In this document: in pieces, positions 11,567 through 23,251 of the stretch
Numbering within the stretch: the first letter of the stretch is position 1
Layout of the letters: the number at the start of each line of letters is the position of its first letter
Assembly (NCBI GenBank): GCA_018296165.2
Contig: JACKQL020000024.1
Location: 744,001-808,000 of the forward strand
Reading direction: 5' to 3'
Length of the DNA stretch: 64,000 bases
From: Termitomyces sp. T153
Taxonomy: Eukaryota > Basidiomycota > Agaricomycetes > Agaricales > Lyophyllaceae
Notes under the pieces: model-generated
Seen by the model: only the letters and a program-made list of their open reading frames with translations
Databases searched by the model: none
Told to the model about the DNA's origin: nothing
Made by a program: the position numbers and the translations under genes

Positions 11567-13612
11567 CTAGTTACTTCTAATAAAGCCTTCTTGCTTCTCG
11601 TTAGAGAGCTCCTCCAGACTCAATCCCTTTGTCTCAGGAATGAGAAGGGTTGAAAGTATACCAGTCAACATAAAAAAAGCAAAAATTTCCAGACTGTACT
11701 AGCCGTATCAGTCAATACTAACAGCAGAAAGTACAAAAATTACGCACATGTGCTTGATGAATCGATTAGGTCCACCAACATCCCTCGCGATGAGGACGAC
11801 TTGAGCAACAACAGCCCCGAACTTACCGCTAGCAGCCGAGATACCATGGGCAGTCGAACGATAACGTGTGGGAAAAACTTCTCCAGGCACAGTGAAGGTA
11901 GTGGTATTAGGGCCAAAATTTTGGAAAAAGTTGGCGAAGCAGACAAGGACGATAAATCCTCTTTTGGCTGCGTCAGTAGCATTAAGCTTGTCGTAGCCGA
12001 ATCCTGAACAGTGTGATGAGTCGACACGAAAAATATAGGAAATATGAATGTATACCAAGGACGATGAAGAGAATGGCGAGTATGGTGAAACCCATGAGTT
12101 GGATAGGTTTTCGTCCCCACGAATCAATGAAGAGGAAGGCGAAGTAGTAACCCGGGAGCAAGCCTCCAGCAGAAAAGATCAGGTTATTAATACAAGTGTC
12201 TAGCAAGGTGTTATAGATCAGGTGAGAACCCGTGGAAGAGGGAGTGTCGAAGTCGATGACATTGAGAAGGACTGAGTTATTGAGACCTAACCCATAGAAA
12301 GCAATCTTCACGCAAATGTGATTCGTTTGATGAATCCAACGTCAGTGTTACAGGGATACTCACATCTAGGGCGAACCAAGACCATGCCGTGCCTAATAAG
12401 ACCTTGCCATTCTTCCACTGACCAAAGTAAGCCCGGAAGTCGGCCCAAGTAGCTTTTGGAGCGTTGACACGACATATGGGGGCATCAGGATCGACAGTGG
12501 ATGTACCAGTGGTAAGAACATTCCTGATGTCATCCGAGGCTTGCTGGACGTTGCGCTCAATATCCATAGTGAAACGAGGGGTCTCTGGGATGGTGAGACG
12601 ATAGTACAAACCAATGCACCCAGGAACACAACCAAGGCCGATGAGAATACGCCAGACATCATCGACATGGGCTGGATTGGCGAGAATGGATTCATGGTAA
12701 GCGGCAACAGTTATCAAGGCAACGAGAGCAGCGACTATGTAATCAAAGGTAAGAATTTTGAGCCTGAATTGTTTGACAACGTACCAAAAGCACCCCAACC
12801 CTGTGATGAGAACACAGCAGCCATCATACGCCCACGGACGCGCATAGGAGCGAACTCAGAAGAGATGACGGCAGAAAGGGGGTAGTCACCGCCAATACCA
12901 ATGCCCATCTGTGATCAATGTTAGCGCAAGACAAAGATATCGAGTTTACTACTTGCAAGGAAACGCCAGACAATGAGAACGCCAATGGTACCGACAGGGC
13001 CACCCCTCCGGCCACTGCCGGATAGCGATTGTGCAAAGGTGGCGACGATGATGATCATCAACTCAATGCCATCTGGAGGTTCATTGGTTTATTAGGATCA
13101 TTAGGTGAGCACTGAGAATAGTGAGACATACACATCCGCTTGCGGCCAACTCGATCAGCCAGCCAGCCAAATACAAGTTGACCAAGAAGAGTTCCAATCG
13201 GAGTGGCAACTTTGATGCCGAGGTTCTGCTTTGTGTTCAATTGATGGGTGTCTTAAGACAAGTTTGGCCTCCTGTGACACTAAAGAAGAATTCAAACTTA
13301 CCTTGAGGGCCGTAGACATATCCCAACATGACTGAGGCAATGTTGATGGCAAAAATATCATAGCTAGAATATCTTTAGCAAATTGTTGGAGAATATACCA
13401 AGGAATTACTAACGCGTCAGTAAAGAAACCGATGCCAGCGACCAGGCAAACTCTAGCATGGAACCAGCTGTGGAAAGTAAAATTGTGACCTTTTATGGAG
13501 ACAACGCCACCTACGTGAAGGGGGCAATGTCTATTTCTTGGAGAGCAGCACGGCGTCGACTGTTGATCGTCAGTGGATAGCTCTCTGCAGCACTAACAAG
13601 GCTGGTGGACAT
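11567..13612 (-). CDS. PHO84: PHO84-type high-affinity phosphate:H+ symporter
   Basis: Ten-exon model on the minus strand: 13612-13515, 13467-13414, 13363-13302, 13251-13132, 13072-12957, 12908-12785, 12734-12364, 12305-12056, 12003-11744 and 11698-11567. It gives 528 residues, normal for the family. Seen: the start [20 protein letters not shown]; the MFS signature [12 protein letters not shown]; the phosphate-permease hallmark [19 protein letters not shown]; a central loop with [33 protein letters not shown]; and the C-terminal [15 protein letters not shown]. Family knowledge: a 12-helix plasma-membrane carrier importing inorganic phosphate with protons, usually induced on phosphate starvation. 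Intron 12909-12956 begins with GC (GCAAGT) rather than GT, and homology leaves no GT alternative in frame. I saw no CACGTG Pho4-type site just upstream. Confidence 0.94.
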
Positions 13613-14354
13613 TACTAAGAGCGATTAAGAAAGGGATCATAGAAGTCGCTATTTGTGTGGAGCTTGGCTTTTATCTTGAATTCACAGACAACTTAAATAG
13701 TCAGCGCTCATCAGCCGTTATAAATTCGCGGGTGTAAGAGTATGATCTAGCGCAAGTTCCCGTGGACGGATCTATAACAATTTCGGTAGCACAGCAATTG
13801 TACAACAACATCAAGGGGTTCGAGTAAATTTGAGTCTGGCCAAGCCTCCCATGTGCAGTGAAAGTTATGAATGACGAATATATTCATTTACACTGCATTC
13901 TTCATCCAGATTGCGAGATGTCCCAGTGATTAGATTGCGTAGTTCCTGGTGGTCTCCTGTCAGCAAGAGAACTTGATAGTGGCTCCTCGTGATAAGACTT
14001 TTGTGCCTATATATAGCAGCATGAGAATTATTGTGACAGTATGTAGCTTCACCCGAAGGAGCATGCGAATATGTCCGTGTCGAGGTGTGAGTGTGCGGCG
14101 GCATCTCCCGAGAATGACTGGTTCCCCTTGGGGCGTCATTCTCTCCATTATGTGTTCGTTCCTTGCACACAGTAGCACCGCTCAGCACTGTCGATGGGAA
14201 GTTCAGAATCAGTCAAAAGGAAGGGCGACGTTAGATTTTTCAGTGGAGCACGGTTCAATGCGTAACAATGCAGAACTCAGCAAGAAGAACAGTCAATGTC
14301 ATGTGCAAGACATCAGCGGGCGTGGATCAAGCACTAGTCATACACTCGGTGCCA
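13613..14354. other. 5' region of PHO84, no gene recognised
   Basis: This is the upstream region of the phosphate transporter on the minus strand and the 3' flank of the kinase-like gene to the right. A 187-codon open frame on + at 13949-14512 has no recognisable domain and overlaps the antisense of the kinase-like gene, so I do not call it. Confidence 0.5.
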
Positions 14355-16710
14355 CTACAAATCAAAAAGGTTTTCAACCAAGGATTTCTCGAAGTACTTA
14401 TCATTATTCCAGTGAAAATCAGCTTGAGACTTTTCGCAATGATAGGACCGTCCAAAATCGATCAAGCGAAAACTTGGGTTCTCGCTATTACGCTTTGAAG
14501 GGGGAAGGCTGATTGGGCCTGGCTGAATAAGGATGTTCCGAGCAAAAGCCGAATTGTGCACCCAACCTGCATAGTGAAAGCGGTGAAAAAGAGATAATGC
14601 TTCGTTCCTTTGGAGATGATTATGTGATGTCAGCTTTTACTTAAATAAAGATAGTAACAAGCCTCAGACCTCACCTCTGATCGCAGGTGAGTTGTTTGGG
14701 ATCCACAGGCGAACCACAGTCTTCAAGAAGCAGGATAGGACTGAGGTATCCCGAATGTTTGCGCTTGGCCTTGATCATAATAAGGCTGTCGCCAGTTTCA
14801 CCTAGATTACGCGAATTCTAGGCAATGTCACCCATAGCGTTATCATCCTGCTTGCCGTACCCCGCATTGTATAAACCTTCCTTCTCTCCGCCGTCCTTTT
14901 CTTCGTATTCGCAGTCTGTGTCTGGGACATAAAAACCATAGAACTTCGGTACTAAATGGCCCCACTGGTACGGGATTATGCATGGATGGGAGAACGTTGA
15001 GCCCGCTCCAGTATTCGAACATGTGTCTCTCAAACTTCTGGTAGTTCGTCGCCTCGTGAACAAGATGGTCATCATATTGCAGAGATAACTTCCCTATAAC
15101 GCGCATCTTCACCGTCGGAGGGACCTTGGGCAGTGGTTTAACATGTGGGCATGTCGGATGCATCGGGTCCTGCCAATCAACAGTCGTTCGTACAGGCCGC
15201 ACAGGTCCAACGAATTCTGTATAGTATGCAGTATCTTCCGTCTCGTTTTGGTCTTCGTCTTCATTTGATTTGTAGAGAATCTGTAAGGCAGAAGATGACC
15301 TACTTTTGGGAACGAGCCTGACCTCTCCGCTCTTCTCCTTCCACTTTTGATCCTTGGACTCGCCGTGCTCGCCATCCTCCTCGCGAATTATTCGTACAAT
15401 GTCTCTCGCGATGCATTCTCTGCAGAGGATATGATCAGTGGAAGGTGGGGCAATGACAGCAGCTCGAGGAAGCTCCAATTCGGCCTGGTAGACAAGGGAG
15501 TGGTTACCTCTCCCAATAAGGTACTCCGGAGAAAGGTAGAGATGTGCTTCTTCAATGGATCGCCTGACCTTAGATACTGTGGTACGAGGTCGAGGAGGCG
15601 GTTCATGAATGACAAGTATAGGAGGCTCTACAGGGCCAAGGATTGCAGGTGGGTGAATGAGGTAGGCTTCGAGAGCATCACCCTTGTCAAGGGGACCAAC
15701 TTCCTCTGCACGATCTTCCACAGGACTGCTAAAATTACCTTCTCCCCCCTTCCGTTCGACTTGTTCCTCGACTTCGTCTCTTGCCTGTTTGATACCACGT
15801 TGCGATAGTTGAGCTTATAGACGTGTGTGATATCTTCCATCGAGGTCCATTCCTGATCTTTGTATGACGCTGCCAAGCTCAAGTTATTCTGGGAGGATAC
15901 AGCAAGAAGGTTCCATGGATCATGGACAACAAGATGATCGAGGTCGATGATGGAAGTGAGGCGCTCCATTTCGTAGCTGAAAGGAACAAATGACCACGGG
16001 GAACAAGAGTTGACTGAGAGAAAGTCCGTTGGCGCCTGTCAAAAAAGTTCAAAAGACAGAAAACTTGGACGCGTACAAATATCATTCTCCGTCGTATCCT
16101 GCTTCAGCACATATTCTCCAGCCTTCCCCAACTTGATCATCTTCTCCATTTCCTGGATCTTCACGCACGGTGACCGTGGGTCAATAATCTTCGGGTCTTC
16201 CTCCATCTCAGCCCACGCAATCTCATCTTTGGCATGGTCGGCCTCGCCCTTTGCCTTCATCCAGTTCATCAGCTTGCTTCCTGTCGAGATAGATGACAGA
16301 TGGGTGCCATACGGCATGCAGTCTACATAGTAAAAATCAAAAATTGTTGACCCCCACAATGGAATACCGTTCGGGGCTGTTTTTCCAGGCAGGGTCTTGT
16401 TGAATATGGATTTGCCGTTTGATGCACGTGGCCGACGACGGAAAACCACACGTTTACAGAAGTCCTTTTCGTTCGGAATTACGAGAGCTTCGCTAGTAGA
16501 TGATCCTACCTCAGTCGACATTTCTGCGTGGTCGGTGCGAGGCAGACTCGGAGTGACGGTGAGATCTTCTGCGGTCAACGCGTGAGGATCTTCTCTAGGA
16601 TTGACGAGAGCCGGAGCAACCCTCGTAGCAGAGGATTCAATAGAGCAAGGAGAGCAATCTTCAAAATTCGGAGCTGAGGTATCCTCTGTTATCGTAGGTT
16701 GTGCCGCCAT
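14355..16710 (-). pseudogene. Damaged Agaricomycete kinase-like gene
   Basis: Seen on the minus strand from an ATG at 16710 (MAAQPTITED): a long N-terminal region; then IDLDHLVVHDPWNLLAVSSQ; LYLSPEYLIGRGNHSLVYQAE, a glycine-loop-like start of a kinase fold; KLSLQYDDHLVHEATNYQKF; VPKFYGFYVPD; ILLLEDCG; a catalytic-loop equivalent GWVHNSAFARNIL; and a DFG-like LIDFGRSYHCEK. The order is that of a protein-kinase-like fold, with HNSAFARN replacing HRDxKxxN. The family is common in mushrooms, to my knowledge without defined function. Lesions: a phase mismatch at the intron near 16075, frameshifts near 15800 and 14975, and an in-frame TAG at 14818-14820. Splicing at 14687-14570 removes one gap but not these. 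It is probably a pseudogene; sequencing errors cannot be excluded. Confidence 0.65.
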
Positions 16711-17043
16711 ATCTAAAGAGGTACAAATCAAAAAATCTAGACCAAGTATCGAGCAATTATTGTTGGGGAATGAGAGTTATGGATCAAGCGCTCAAGCCTT
16801 ACAGATGCGGAAGCACTGGACCGTTAGTAAATACTTGTCCACGTCGGAAGCCTTATTGATTGTAACGCGATGTCGAAGTTAACTTGATAGAACTTTGATC
16901 GGATTTTGTGAATTTTGATCTCCGAAATCAGGGACCTCTGAATCCCGACTCAAGGTCCTTCATCCATGACACTACTTTCCTCAGGACAACTATTAGTTAT
17001 CCAACGCATTAGATTCTCAATAAGCTGTCCATTTTCTTACATT
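16711..17043. promoter_or_regulatory. Divergent intergenic promoter region
   Basis: A 333-bp gap separates the starts of the kinase-like gene (-) and APN1 (+), so both promoters must lie here. I see no clear TATA box or other named element. Confidence 0.4.
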
Positions 17044-18767
17044 ATGGTGAAAACGCGAAGATCCAGTAACTTGGCTCTTCGAGATGTCACGGAGTCAAGC
17101 GAGCCTCGAAGAAAAAGAATCAAGTTGGATACTGAACCTCATGCGGGTATGGGCTCTCAGGCCTCAGGTACAGCTTAACTTTTATGAACCGTTCACCTAG
17201 AAATCTCGCCCGCAAAGAAGAAGCGCCCCGTTGGGACACCTATGATCGACAAAAGCACGTTTCCCATTCGTCGTGAGTCACCATGGAAAGTCGGTGCACA
17301 TGTTTCAGCCTCAGGTGGGGTAGAGAATACGATCATAAATGCAGCGGAAATAGGGTGTGTTCAACGTGCTGACCCTTGTATACATCGTTTTTGATTGAGA
17401 GTAGAGCCAACGCGTTTGCCCTTTTTCTCAAGTCTCAGCGAAAATGGACGTCACCTCCCCTAACATCCGAGTCAATTGCAGCATTCAAAGAGCGCATGGT
17501 CGAGTTTGGATACTCGAGCTCCGTCATATTGCCTCATGGAAGCTATCTTATTAACTTGGGGAATGTTGACCCGTGTGTATTGTTTTTGGTACCTTTGTAT
17601 ACATTTAATGGTATATCTCATCCTAGTGAGAAGCGGGAGAAGTCATACAAGTGCTTTGTCGATGACCTCAAAAGATGTGAGCAGTTGGATCTCACACTTT
17701 ACAACTTTCAGTTAGTTATCCTTTAATAACATTCCCATGATCCTGTTTGGTTGATTGATCGGCTTGCGTCAAGCCCAGGTTCGACAGTCGGTGAAACCAC
17801 GATAGCAAACTCGATCTCTTTGGTTGCGGAGTGTATCAACAGAGCCCACAAGGAAACCAAGACGGTGACGACGGTTCTTGAGACTATGGCGAGTGTTCTT
17901 CTTCGTATGGCCGTCTTGACCTTCTCTCATCTCAGTGACTGTCATTCTGTCACTCCAGGCGGGAGCTGGGAATGTGATTGGATGTGACTTCGCCCATTTA
18001 GGTGCTATCATCGCTCAAGTTGAGGATAAATCAAGAGTTGGGGTATGTCTAGACACCTGTAGGTGATTTTCCCCTTTAGTGTGCACTCAGCTACATAGGT
18101 GCACTTTTAGGCCATATGTTCTCTGCTGTATGTCTCCTATCCCGTTGATTTTGGCTCATTGGACGCAAACATGGATTATGATACGTAGGGATATGATATC
18201 CGGAAGAAGGAAGACTGGATGTGAGTGCCACCTCGGCCCAGTTGTCAGGATTATCTAATAGACATCTTCTTCAGCGCGACGAGTACGCCCTCTTCTCTAC
18301 TTCAAACACCCTGATCTTAATAGCATAAACCCAGTTGAAAAGTTTGATGCTGACGTCGGTCTCTCGTACCTTCGCGGAATGCATCTAAACGACTCCAAAA
18401 CGGAACACAACTCCAGAAAGGATAGACACGAAAACATTGGACTGTGCGTGTTGTGTGGTTCTCATGCATACAGGCACATAACTCTGCCCTTTTTAGCGGA
18501 CACATCGGTATCACAGGATTCCACCACATCCTGAATGATCCACGTGTGCAACATATACCACTCGTCTTGGAGACACCGAGCTTTGAGCTTCCGAAAGAAA
18601 CCTGGGCCAGGGAAATTGAGGCTTTGAACAGGCTTTCTGGTCTCACATTAGAGGAAGACACGACCAAGGAGGTGGCTGAACCTATCAGAGTTGCGGTGAA
18701 GCTTGCGTCACAATCCAGTGGCAAGACCAAACCAAAACGAAAGCTCCAAGCCACGGTCTCCGAGTGA
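17044..18767 (+). CDS. APN1: APN1 apurinic/apyrimidinic endonuclease IV
   Basis: Eleven-exon model: 17044-17167, 17201-17354, 17405-17572, 17627-17710, 17774-17888, 17959-18058, 18111-18127, 18189-18220, 18275-18282, 18335-18443 and 18497-18767, giving 393 residues in frame. Seen: a basic N-terminus (RRKRIK, KKKRPV) fitting nuclear import. All endonuclease IV metal-site blocks follow in order: [66 protein letters not shown] and LETPSFE. Family knowledge: a three-zinc TIM-barrel enzyme that cleaves DNA 5' of abasic sites and trims 3' blocks in base excision repair. Oddities: exons of 17 and 8 nt, and an intron (17889-17958) whose donor is GCGAGT. The DTCH metal site is assembled across an intron. 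Confidence 0.94.
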
Positions 18768-20086
18768 AGATGCAGCTAAGGGTTGATGAATGAACGGTCT
18801 GTGGGCTGAATTTTCAGAATGGTCTGTCGCCGATGGTCACTGATGGTCACTGATTAGACGTTTCTTGATATTGAAATTGGTCGAGCACCACCAGATTTAT
18901 GGGCGCCACCATAATGCTAGTGCAGGTGATTCGCCTCGTGATTAGGTCATTATTTTGATGTAGTAAAGAACACCTGTGAGCACACGGTAGACTACATATA
19001 TCATCAAGTCTGCTTGGCTTGTGAGCTTAGAATTTTCTGAATCCAAACTTCTATCTGCCTTCAGGAGAAAGTGCAACAAACATCTTGGCTTACATCGTAC
19101 ATTTCTAGATGTGATCTCGTGTTCAACCAGATCTGATTCCATCTTGAGGTAGGTTTAGAACCTACTCATCATGTGGTGACAAAGCTATGCAGGTGAAATG
19201 ACTTGACTGTGGTTATTGTACTGAATGACTTTCCATAACGATTTAATTTGTTGAGCTCAAGTTTCTCCACCTGATCACTCTGGAAGAGTAGCAACTTAAA
19301 GCAGAATGTTGCTTTTGTGATTTGCATCAACAATGCACTGCATGTAGGATCTACCTTTATTGAATTTACCATAACCTCCCTGATCCACATGAGGACACTC
19401 CGATGGCAGCAACTCTACAAAAGCCAGAATTTGCAAACATTTATCATGTTAATGAGTCTTGATGTACCTACCCTTCATTATATTGAAATCCAAATTTAGC
19501 ATGGCTTCAGCTTGAGGTGTGGCAGTTTTGGGCATTACCTCAGTCAGGATCAAGTCTAGTTTGTTGACCTGCAAAAGTTAAGAGGATGAGTTTTTAGACA
19601 TCTACTATATTGTTCTTCAATCTATACATTCTCATCATTGCAGGTTAGAAATGCAGAGTTTATGATTTGGTGAGGGGGATAGAAGGAACTGATTATTTAT
19701 TCAGTGCTCCTACAGTAGTTCATATAAGCATGCACTTGAGGAAGGTATCTCATCATAAAACATTGTGTTGGTTCGAGGTAGACAACTCAGCAGACATGAC
19801 ATGATGATGCATCTATTGTTCTTGTGACACATGATCTGAGCCACTTAAATTTCTGATACATCTATAGTTTAGTAGGTAGCAGTGACAAAGGTGGCACATT
19901 TTTACCAAAATTTGTGATGGAGTTTGTTTGTCTAGCATTTCATTATCTAACTGATATCTGAGTACTGTTATGCATAGAAGTGGCTTCTACCCCAGGTAAT
20001 TGAAATGGTACAGTAAATGTACAATATTTGAGTAAAACAGTAATGGGAGTTGAATAGAAAAGCGCACCACAAGAACATTGTATTCA
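18768..20086. other. CpG-poor stretch, probably decayed retroelement
   Basis: Just past the APN1 3' end the sequence becomes AT-rich and nearly free of CpG. It lies downstream, on the minus strand, of the Gypsy reverse transcriptase relic, where RNase H and integrase would be expected, but I cannot recognise either. Open frames are all below 75 codons. Confidence 0.4.
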
Positions 20087-20600
20087 CTACAGTTTCAAGA
20101 TTGTATCAATATGATCTTGAGTATAACAATAATGTAATACTTGGAGCTCATTAGTATTAGGATTGAGTACTAGATTCTGGAAGGTTGTTAAGTCATGAGA
20201 GGAGGGGCAGACCAAGCACTCATCATATCCAATGTAGAGGTTGAGAGTAGTGCCACAGATGTGACTAGAAAAAGACTCAGCAATGTGATCTAAAACCAGT
20301 GGGACTCTGGAGTGATGTATGGTCACACAGTTCAGCAGCTCTAGACTGCACAAGTCAGAGCTTACTGTTTTTCTAAGAATGCAGAACCAGCAAGATTGGT
20401 AGGCTAAGTTGGAGGGCTTGTAAATGCCAGCATGGATCTTGTCATGTATGATTTTGCAGACTTCCTTTTTGAGGCCAGGCAGGATAGGTTGGTTGTACTG
20501 GACCCAAGGAACATGCAGAATAGTTAGTATATGTACTAGCAGGAAGAAGTTGGGTCACAAGCTGCCATGTTTGGAGTTGTCCCAAGCATGGATTTGGTCT
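20087..20600 (-). pseudogene. Gypsy reverse transcriptase relic
   Basis: Seen on the minus strand: WVQYNQPILPGLKKEVCKII, HAGIYKPSNLAYQSCWFCIL, then HSRVPLVLDHIAESFSSH, LNLYIGYDECLVCPSSHDLT and TTFQ. These align with the palm and fingers of basidiomycete Ty3/Gypsy reverse transcriptase (the usual pattern is PxxPGL...GVYEPSNSxYRSxW...GYDERxL...RDLTTFQ). The catalytic YIDD segment that should follow is not recognisable. CpG is almost absent. Orientation and order match the protease halves at 22698-23251 and 30662-30863, so all three belong to one old element. Confidence 0.75.
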
Positions 20601-20612
20601 TCAAAGCAACAG

Positions 20613-22285
20613 TGTAAGGGAACAAACACTTTGTAAGTAAACCCAGTGAGAGCAAGCAGGCACAAGCAACAAGTGAGAGTCAAAGGAGCATGGAGGTGGC
20701 TAAGAGTTGGGCAAGGGGTGAGAGCAGTGAGCAGAGCATGGATAGTGATACTAGGGTTCTTACAGTCAGATCAATGAATAGGCTAAGAAAACACTGCTAT
20801 TGTTTGGTCAGAGGATATTCTATCCTGCTGACCAGCTTATATACTACATCTGTGGCTATGCTATGACTAATGCTGTATGTGGTAAGTGACCTGGGTATGC
20901 TAAGCAGTAATTACTAACAATACATCAAAGGAGAAATAGAGTCCAATGACTGCAAAGGGCTGACTAATACTGACTGGAGGGTGCAGGGACCTGGCAGCCA
21001 GTTGGTCGGATGTGCTAGAGATGATGCTACACTTATGACTAAGACCAGATAGAGTCAGAGTTGCCTATCAGAGTTACGTAACAGGGTCATCCCCTTACAA
21101 ACAGGCTTGTATTTCTTCTTGACCTAGACACCTTTTTAGGTTAGTCTGGTTAGTAACAAAAACAGCTGGAAAGGGATATTGTAAGGGGATAGGCCCCTGA
21201 GGACTGTTCAACTCCATTCCAGGCTTAGTCCAAGGATGATCCAACATTCTAGCTCATCTGACATACCACCTGTCAGGCCCTACACTCTTCTGTCCCTATT
21301 AGTTGCCTTCCATAAATCACATGCTTAGACCTTACTCAGTATAGATTAATTTTTAGCTTGGCTTTCATACATACTGCCAACAGATGACGTAGTTATGTTA
21401 GTTATCATTTCTAGTGATGTAGTATATAGAATATTCTGCAGGATAGAATATCCTCAGACCAAACAATAGCAGTGTTTACCAGGTCTTGTAAGGGGACTAG
21501 TCTTCAGACTGTCCCACCCTCACCTAGCTTAGTCTGTGGGGATTGGCACCTCTATCTAGCTGACCTCCAGACTGCCTGGCCCCTTCTTACTCCCTCACTA
21601 TTTTGGCTCCCAGGCCTAATGGGCATATTGTACCTGGCACATGGTATATTATTGTTGATCATTGATCCTTTTACTACCAGGCCCAATTAGTCAATAGTTT
21701 ATAGTCATCAGTCTCCACTTTGTCATTAGGTTGTAGTCACTGGCCTCTGGCTTAGTCATAAGTACTTAGTCATCAAGTAGCCTTGTAGTATAAAGGTTGT
21801 AAGGAGATGACTCTATTAAGTAACTTTGATGAGTAACTCTGACTCTATCTGGCCTTAGTCATAGGTGTAGCATCATCTCTAGCACATTCAATCAACTGGC
21901 TGCCAAGCCCCTGCACCCTCCTGTTAGCATGAGTCAGCCCTTCATAGTCATTGGACACTATTTCTCCTTTTGACATATTGTTAGTAATTACTGCTTAGCA
22001 TACCCAAGCCACTTACTATGTATAGCATTAGTCCTAGCATAGCCATAGATGTAGTATATAAGCTGGTCAGCAGGATAGAATATCTTCTGACCAAACAATA
22101 GCAGTGTTTTCTTAGCCTATCCATTGATCTGACTGTAAGAGCTCCAGTGTTGTTACTCACATTTGGCTCACTATGCTTGCCCCTCACCTGACTCTTAGCC
22201 ACTTTGTGCTCCTTTGACTCTTGCTTGTTGCTTGTGTCTGCTTGCCTTCCATTGGGTTTATCTATGAAATACTTGTCCCCTTACA
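20613..22285. mobile_element. Foldback-like DNA element with very long inverted repeats
   Basis: Seen: the left end TGTAAGGGAACAA (20613) and the right end TTGTCCCCTTACA (22273-22285) are inverted. The inversion continues inward for several hundred bases: 20745-21102 (TCAATGAATAGGCTAAGAAA, then TGGTCAGAGGATATTCTATC) reappears in reverse complement at about 21787-22135. The arms are about 490 bp around a loop of about 680 bp that itself holds further TGTAAGGGGA ends (21061-21101, 21179, 21485). No transposase was found. It sits between the Gypsy protease and reverse transcriptase relics. I could not establish a clear target duplication. Confidence 0.65.
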
Positions 22286-22697
22286 AAGATAGGATATCCC
22301 CAGTCTGGACATAGCATTGCTTTCAGGTTTCTTTACTAGCATGACTGTAAGCTCAGCCAGTGCAGCCCCTTGCTTTGCTCCACCCTCTACCTTTGCCCCT
22401 TGTTAGTTGCCTGCCACTTGCCTGCTGTGCCTCAGGCTGGCTGGCTTGCTGCTTGCCTCTTGACTGGATGGTAGGGACATGAGTGGTGAGCTTGGCTTGG
22501 ACTATCCATGACTGATGTCCCCTTACAGGTCTATCTATTGATCCAACTGTAAGAACCCCAGCATTGTTACTCATGCTTGGCTTGCTGCACTTGCCCCTTG
22601 CCTGCCTCTTAGCTGCCTTTGTCTTTGACTCTTGCTCATTGCTTGTGCCTGCCTGCTCTTGCTGGGTTCACCCATGGAGTGTTTGTCCCCTTACAGA
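22286..22697. repeat. Extra right-arm copies of the foldback element
   Basis: Two more copies of the right-arm terminus follow directly, ending TGTCCCCTTACAGG at about 22508 and TGTCCCCTTACAGA at about 22684-22695. Each is preceded by the CTCTTGCTxxTTGCTTGTG-type sequence also seen at 22210-22240. This indicates nested or repeated insertion of the same family. Confidence 0.6.
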
Positions 22698-23251
22698 TAT
22701 TGAATCAAGATGTCCATAGTGATGTTATTAGGAGAGGAGTGGAGTGTAGTCATAGTAAGTCCAAGAATCTGGGGATTGGGAACATCTGTAGATATAACAT
22801 CAGAATCAGTAGGTAAGGAATCAAAAGGGATGAGGCTGTAGCATATAAATAAGCTTAGAGTGGGGCTTTCTGGGTTCTCTGTAAGTATAGAGTCTGTAGG
22901 TAAAATATTATCATCTAATTCAGCACAAAAAATAAAGGAAACTTGTCCATTGTGGTGGTTATACTTGACCACTATAGCCAGGCTGTTAGTGTCTTTGCTA
23001 ATTGTTGTGGTAGCAATGGTGGCATTGCCATTGGGGCAAGGCATTTTTGTCATAGCAAAACTGCTAGTGGAGTTGCTTGGGCTTGCCTTTCAAAAAGGCC
23101 AGTATGACATGCCAAAAGCCAGTGTTGGATTGTTAATGTTGTTTCTTGCATGTTGAGGGTTTTGACAATGCTGCAGGTAAAAACATAGAATGGGTGGCCA
23201 AGAAGAATATTGTATGCTGGCAAATAAAGGATGTGAATCTAAAGCTAGAAC
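22698..23251 (-). pseudogene. Gypsy protease relic, downstream half
   Basis: Minus strand, immediately left of the LTR element: IHILYLPAYNILLGHPFYVF, the conserved segment after the catalytic triad in Gypsy retropepsins (usual form PAYDILLGRPFDV), followed by ERQAQATPL and a strongly decayed linker. At the junction two TAG codons stand where CAG is expected. The other half of the domain is at 30662-30863. Removing the 7.4-kb insertion and one copy of the AGAAC duplication restores the order. Confidence 0.7.

Noticed and set aside
13949..14512. 187-codon open frame on + upstream of PHO84
   Set aside because: Antisense to the end of the kinase-like gene for part of its length, and without any recognisable motif.
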